In this document: positions 60,014-64,000 of the stretch, piece by piece | How positions within the stretch are numbered: position 1 is the first letter of the stretch | How the letters are laid out: every line of letters begins with the position of its first letter | Origin: Bacteroidota bacterium | Lineage (GTDB): Bacteria > Bacteroidota > Bacteroidia > Flavobacteriales > Flavobacteriaceae | DNA: 64,000 nt | Direction of reading: 5' to 3' | NCBI GenBank assembly: GCA_023434025.1 | Contig: JAEYTL010000026.1 | Location: forward strand, 76,518-140,517 | Notes under the pieces: model-generated | Database searches by the model: none | Told to the model about the DNA's origin: nothing | What the model saw: the letters and a program-made list of their open reading frames with translations, nothing else | Position numbers and translations under genes: made by a program

Positions 60014-61771
60014 ATGAAAAAAGGCTATGTCGTTTTATTGTTTTTAATGGGATTCACCACTGGGTTTTCCCAACAAAAAACCTATTGTAATCCAATCAAT
60101 ATTGATTACGGATACTGTCCGATTCCCAATTTTGTTACCCAGGGAAAACACCGGGCCACGGCCGATCCGGTGATTGCGTTTTTTAAAGGAAAATATTATC
60201 TTTTTTCTACCAATCAATGGGGATACTGGCATAGTGATGATATGCTGAACTGGCAGTTTGTTTCCCGAAAGTTCCTGCGTCCCGAACATAAGGTTTACGA
60301 CGAATTGTGTGCTCCTTCGTTATCGTTTGTCAATGATACCCTGTTGGTCATTGGTTCTACGCACACCAAAGAATTCCCGTTGTGGATGAGCACAAATCCC
60401 GAAACAGACAATTGGAAAGAACTGGTACACAAACACCAGGCCGGAGCCTGGGATCCTCAGATTTTCTGGGATCAGGAAAAAGACGAGGTGTATATGTATT
60501 ATGGTTCCAGTAATTTATATCCGTTATATGGTTTAAAATTAAACCGGAAAACGTTTCAGCCGGAAGGAGAACCGGTTCCGGTTTTGGCTTTGAATGATGA
60601 TGAACACGGCTGGGAACGATTTGGCGAAAATAACGATAACACCTTTTTACAACCTTTTACCGAAGGGGCGTTCATGACAAAGCACAATAACAGATATTAC
60701 CTGCAATATGGTGCTCCGGGCACAGAATTCAGTGGTTATGCAGACGGTGTCTATGTTGGCAGTAATCCGCTTGGGCCGTTTGAATATCAGCCGCACAATC
60801 CGTTTTCCTATAAACCGGGCGGTTATGCCAGAGGAGCCGGACACGGCGGAACATACCAGGACAATAACAGTAACTATTGGCATGTTTCCACAATTGGAAT
60901 TTGTGTAAAAAATAATTTTGAACGCCGCATCGGAATCTGGCCTTCCGGTTTTGATGAGGATGGTGTGATGTACTGCAATACGGCTTACGGTGATTACCCG
61001 ACTTTTTTACCTTCGCAAAAGAAAAACCATCTCACGGAACATTTTTCGGGGTGGATGCTGCTGAACTACAATAAACCCGTTCAGGTATCTTCTACATTGG
61101 GCGGATTTCAGCCTAATTTTGCCGTGAATGAAGATATTAAAACGTATTGGAGTGCCAAAACGGGTAACAAAGGGGAGTTTATTATTTCCGATCTTGGTGA
61201 AATGAGTACCGTGCATGCCATTCAGATCAATTATGCCGATCAGGATGTGGAAATTATGGGAAAACCTGAAAAAACAAGCGGACATAAATACATTTTATAT
61301 ACTTCAGGCGATGGTAAAAACTGGAAAAAGATTGCCGATAAAAGCAAAAGTACCCAAGATGTTCCGCATGAGTATATCGAGTTGCAGCACCCGGTTAAAA
61401 CCCGTTTTTTGAAATTGGAAAATTACGGTATGCCCACCGGAAAATTTGCTTTAAGCGGATTCAGGGTGTTCGGAAAAGGTTCCGGAGAAAAACCGAAAGA
61501 AGTTCAAAATTTTGTGCCGTTGCGTTCAGCTCCCAAAATCAAAGGCGAACGCAGAAATGTCTGGTTCAAATGGCAGCAGGAGCCTTCGGCAGACGGTTAT
61601 GTGATTTATTTCGGAAAATCACCCGATAAATTATACGGCTCTATCATGGTTTATGGGAAAAATGAATATTATTTTAATGGTTTAGACCGCTCCGATGTGT
61701 ATTATTTTCAAATAGAAGCATTCAATAATAACGGGATAGGTCCAAGGTCAGCAATCAAAAAAGCGGAATAA
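60014..61771 (+). CDS. GH43-like five-bladed propeller protein with F5/8C and Fn3 domains
   Basis: 585 residues with signal peptide (ending GFSQ). The first 330 residues are a GH43-type propeller: ATADPVIAFFKGKYYLFST with the catalytic-base aspartate, GAWDPQIFWDQ, and FTEGAFMTKHNNRYYLQYG with the acid glutamate; GAGHGGTYQD has the metal-site histidine. A discoidin-like F5/8C module follows (about 345-480, IKTYWSAKTGNKGEFIISDLG) and a fibronectin type III-like end. I start at ATG 60014; the longer frame begins at a TTG inside the terminator. Confidence 0.85.
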   Translation: MKKGYVVLLFLMGFTTGFSQQKTYCNPINIDYGYCPIPNFVTQGKHRATADPVIAFFKGKYYLFSTNQWGYWHSDDMLNWQFVSRKFLRPEHKVYDELCAPSLSFVNDTLLVIGSTHTKEFPLWMSTNPETDNWKELVHKHQAGAWDPQIFWDQEKDEVYMYYGSSNLYPLYGLKLNRKTFQPEGEPVPVLALNDDEHGWERFGENNDNTFLQPFTEGAFMTKHNNRYYLQYGAPGTEFSGYADGVYVGSNPLGPFEYQPHNPFSYKPGGYARGAGHGGTYQDNNSNYWHVSTIGICVKNNFERRIGIWPSGFDEDGVMYCNTAYGDYPTFLPSQKKNHLTEHFSGWMLLNYNKPVQVSSTLGGFQPNFAVNEDIKTYWSAKTGNKGEFIISDLGEMSTVHAIQINYADQDVEIMGKPEKTSGHKYILYTSGDGKNWKKIADKSKSTQDVPHEYIELQHPVKTRFLKLENYGMPTGKFALSGFRVFGKGSGEKPKEVQNFVPLRSAPKIKGERRNVWFKWQQEPSADGYVIYFGKSPDKLYGSIMVYGKNEYYFNGLDRSDVYYFQIEAFNNNGIGPRSAIKKAE

Positions 61772-62005
61772 TTGTGTGTTCGGAATTTACGCAAACGTTG
61801 TATTTTTTATAAAAATGCGTTGTGAAAACGTTTTCGTTGATAACTATTTGTTCAAACAGGTCAATTGATTTTTACATAAATGTATATTTATGAATTATTT
61901 CTCATAAAAATTATCACAACGTTAGTAAACAGGATATTTTTTTATGATTTATATAAAGATTAATTTTTTTAAACATTCTCATAACTAACCTTTTAACCAA
62001 AAACA
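61772..62005. other. Intergenic region upstream of the sugar transporter
   Basis: 234 bp without a gene. It contains the palindrome at 61824-61835 and no clear TAnnTTTG promoter. Confidence 0.5.
61824..61835. promoter_or_regulatory. LacI-type operator-like palindrome
   Basis: GAAAACGTTTTC is a perfect 12-bp palindrome with the central CG typical of LacI-family operators, 170 bp before the transporter gene. No LacI-type regulator is encoded in the window. Confidence 0.5.
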
Positions 62006-63439
62006 ATGAGTTCAGAACAACAAACCAGGTGGGGACAATTCATTCCGTTAGTAACCGTTTTCTTCTTTTGGGGATTCGTAGCGGCGAGTAACGATATCTT
62101 AATTCCCGTTTTCAAAAAAGCATTCGATTTAACGCAAGGCCAAAGCCAGTTGGTTTCGGTGGCTTTTTATGTAGCTTATACCGTGGGGTCTTTAATTTAT
62201 ATGGGTGTTTCCTATTTAACCAAAGGCGATATTATCAACCGGATTGGTTATAAAAATGCCCTGGCTTTAGGCTTAACCATTTCTGCTTTGGGAACATTAT
62301 TGTTCTACCCGGCAGCCAATAACGGTTCGTTTCCGTTAATGCTTTCCGGCTTGTTTATTGTTGGACTCGGGTTTTCTTTACAGCAAACCGTTGCCAATCC
62401 GTTGGCGATTGCTCTCGGACCGATTTCTACGGGCTCGCAGCGTCTGACGATGGCAGGAGGAATCAATAATTTTGGAACGACAATCGGTCCGTTGATTGTG
62501 AGTTTTGCAATTTTTGGTTCGGCGGCTTCGGCTAATACAGATGTAAGTATTGAAAGTGTCAAGATTCCGTATTTGATTTTAGGAGCAGCATTTATTTTAG
62601 TGGCTGTATTCCTGAAGTTTTCGTCTCTTCCGGATAGGGGAGAAACGGTTGTTGAAGTTGAAGAAGAAACTAAATCTCCTCAAAAATCAGCCTTGCAATA
62701 CCCGCAATTGATTTTAGGGATGATCGGAATATTTGTGTACGTTGGAGTAGAAGTGTCAACAGCCAGTAATCTGCCCGATTATATGCAGTCTAAATTAGGC
62801 TTTGAAACAAAAGACATTGCTCCTTATATTTCGTTGTACTGGGCCAGTTTGATGATAGGACGTTGGACTGGAGCCGTAGAAGCGTTCAGTGTAACTGCCA
62901 GTGCCCAAAAAATGCTGAAGTTTCTGGCTCCTTACCTGGCTTTTGGTGTTTTCCTGCTGGTAAACGCTATTGCCAAACACGATTTAACACCGTTTTATAT
63001 TTATGCATTAATTATTGTTGTCCTGATTGCTGCTGATATTGCCAGTAAAGGAAATCCGGCCCGTATGCTGTTAATTTTTTCTGTACTGGGAATAGGGGCT
63101 TTACTGATCGGGATGTCAACAACCGGAATGTTAAGTGTTTATGCTTTTACAAGTGTCGGATTATTCTGCAGTACCTTATGGCCGTGTATTTTTACGTTAG
63201 CCATCAGCGGATTAGGAAAAAGTACTAACCAGGGCAGTAATTTCCTGATTATGATGATTATGGGAGGCGGAATTGTAAGCTGGTTGCAAGGTGTTGTGGC
63301 AGACGGAACCAACATTCAGTTTAGTTATATTGTAGGGGTGGTCTGTTTTGCTTACCTGGCATTTTATGCCTGGCGGGTGAGCGGAATTTTAAAAAGCCAG
63401 GGAATAGATTTTGATAAAAAAGTGTCCGGCGGACATTAA
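62006..63439 (+). CDS. Sugar MFS transporter of the FHS (glucose/galactose/fucose) family
   Basis: 477 residues with 12 predicted helices. Motifs such as FFFWGFVAASNDILIPVFKKAFDLTQGQSQLV, GLGFSLQQTVANPLAIALGP and NNFGTTIGPLIVSFAIFG are those of GluP/FucP sugar:proton symporters. A charged loop (about 215-230) lies between the halves. It would import the monosaccharide or disaccharide released by the GH3 and GH43-like enzymes. A terminator follows it. Confidence 0.93.
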   Translation: MSSEQQTRWGQFIPLVTVFFFWGFVAASNDILIPVFKKAFDLTQGQSQLVSVAFYVAYTVGSLIYMGVSYLTKGDIINRIGYKNALALGLTISALGTLLFYPAANNGSFPLMLSGLFIVGLGFSLQQTVANPLAIALGPISTGSQRLTMAGGINNFGTTIGPLIVSFAIFGSAASANTDVSIESVKIPYLILGAAFILVAVFLKFSSLPDRGETVVEVEEETKSPQKSALQYPQLILGMIGIFVYVGVEVSTASNLPDYMQSKLGFETKDIAPYISLYWASLMIGRWTGAVEAFSVTASAQKMLKFLAPYLAFGVFLLVNAIAKHDLTPFYIYALIIVVLIAADIASKGNPARMLLIFSVLGIGALLIGMSTTGMLSVYAFTSVGLFCSTLWPCIFTLAISGLGKSTNQGSNFLIMMIMGGGIVSWLQGVVADGTNIQFSYIVGVVCFAYLAFYAWRVSGILKSQGIDFDKKVSGGH

Positions 63440-63462
63440 TTTATAAATTGTTTTAAAGTATA

Positions 63463-63495
63463 AAAAACCGGCAGAAATTCAACTGCCGGTTTTTT
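63463..63495 (+). terminator. Rho-independent terminator after the sugar transporter
   Basis: AAAACCGGCAG/CTGCCGGTTTT with an 8-nt loop and a T run, ending the PUL. Confidence 0.85.
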
Positions 63496-63589
63496 AATGG
63501 GTTGATTAAAAATTTAGGGTCTACTGACATATAATTTATTTTCGTACAAATTTATACTGTATACTTTTTCTTGCTGTTTTGCCTTCATA

Positions 63590-63857
63590 GGTGTCAAAAA
63601 TTTTCTGTGGGCAGACGTAATTTTATCGCCGTTTTGTGGCCGCTAACGGAAACTCACCGCTTGAATACATTCAACGGGCCAAAATAGAATTTGCTAAACG
63701 CACGTTGGAAACTACCCGAAAAAATATCAACGAGGTCATGTTTGAAGTGGGTTACTCCGATGTAAAATCCTTTCGCATGGTTTTAAAGAATGTTAGTGTT
63801 GTTGATAAAAATGAAATTCAGCATCATTTTATAATAAAACACACATATTTTGTTTAA
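63590..63857 (+). pseudogene. Decayed AraC-family regulator fragment
   Basis: Frame shown from 63636 reads ANGNSPLEYIQRAKIEFAKR...NINEVMFEVGYSDVKSFRMVLKN, the second HTH of an AraC/GlxA-like protein. Just upstream another frame reads KFSVGRRNFI, which is the expected preceding part; joining them needs a -1 shift near 63625. The sensor domain is missing, and after KSFRMVLKN the usual GxxPxxYR end is lost. A degraded remnant. Confidence 0.7.
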
Positions 63858-64000
63858 TATTTTTGACGTAAACCTAAACAAAATAGTTTTTTTAAGTTAA
63901 ACAGAAAAATATTTTCAAAAAATAGTGCTGGTTTACGATATTTCTCTTATTATTGCAACCGTTGGGGTTAAGAGAGGGTATTTTTCCGAAATAAATCTTT
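63858..64000. other. Intergenic right edge
   Basis: No gene is seen. An 8-bp inverted pair CGTAAACC (63867-63874)/GGTTTACG (63930-63937) is the only structure noticed. It may be the control region of a locus outside the window. Confidence 0.4.

Noticed and set aside
1..64000. CRISPR array
   Set aside because: No regularly spaced direct repeats of 24-40 bp with unique spacers were seen; the repeats found are iteron-, arm- or operator-like.

Overview
The window looks like the chromosome of a low-GC member of the Flavobacteriaceae (Bacteroidota), probably Flavobacterium or a close relative. The evidence is SusC/SusD pairs with glycoside hydrolases, DUF349, OstA-like and SusR-like proteins, promoters of the Bacteroidota type (TTG, about 20 bp, TAnnTTTG), almost no strong Shine-Dalgarno sequences, and a tmRNA whose tag reads GENNYALAA.

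Layout. 1-4.8 kb: the 3' part of a GH97 alpha-glucosidase, a cysteine desulfurase, pyrD and a LysE-type exporter. 4.3-14.5 kb, minus strand: two small membrane or exported proteins, DUF349, aroE, a DedA protein, a DUF368 protein, a TPR protein, a class III aminotransferase and an OstA-like LPS-transport protein. DedA and DUF368 are both families implicated in undecaprenyl-phosphate recycling. A 163-bp inverted-repeat element (9901-10063) sits between the TPR and DUF368 genes. 14.6-21.7 kb: a small membrane protein, a lipoprotein, a PAP2 phosphatase, a very large metallophosphoesterase/kinase-like/beta-barrel fusion, and an HD domain fused to a Pycsar-type membrane effector domain. 21.7-28.3 kb: a complete RND efflux operon with its TetR regulator and two matching palindromic operators. 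28.4-33.2 kb: a large GAF protein, a small unknown protein and a patatin-like phospholipase.

33.37-45.28 kb is an 11.9-kb integrative element inserted in the 3' end of ssrA (tmRNA). It is bounded by a 15-bp direct repeat and carries paired arm-type repeats at both ends. It encodes a tyrosine integrase, a divergent XRE switch, two unknown cargo genes, HicAB, an excisionase-like HTH protein, a RepA-like ATPase, a zinc-ribbon/Toprim primase with an iteron-like region, a lone phage tape-measure protein, and a DUF5681 (small-terminase-like) protein. It has no capsid, portal, large terminase or conjugation genes. I read it as a candidate Bacteroidota phage satellite that brings its own tape measure and packaging-specificity genes; this is the most interesting object in the window.

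45.3-63.4 kb: ssrA, a saccharopine/alanine dehydrogenase-like enzyme, then a polysaccharide utilisation locus: SusR-like regulator, SusC, SusD, LamG lipoprotein, GH144-type glucanase, esterase, GH3 beta-glucosidase, GH43-like/F5-8C/Fn3 protein and sugar MFS transporter. GH144 plus GH3 suggests a beta-glucan, possibly beta-1,2-glucan. The right end holds a decayed AraC-family fragment.
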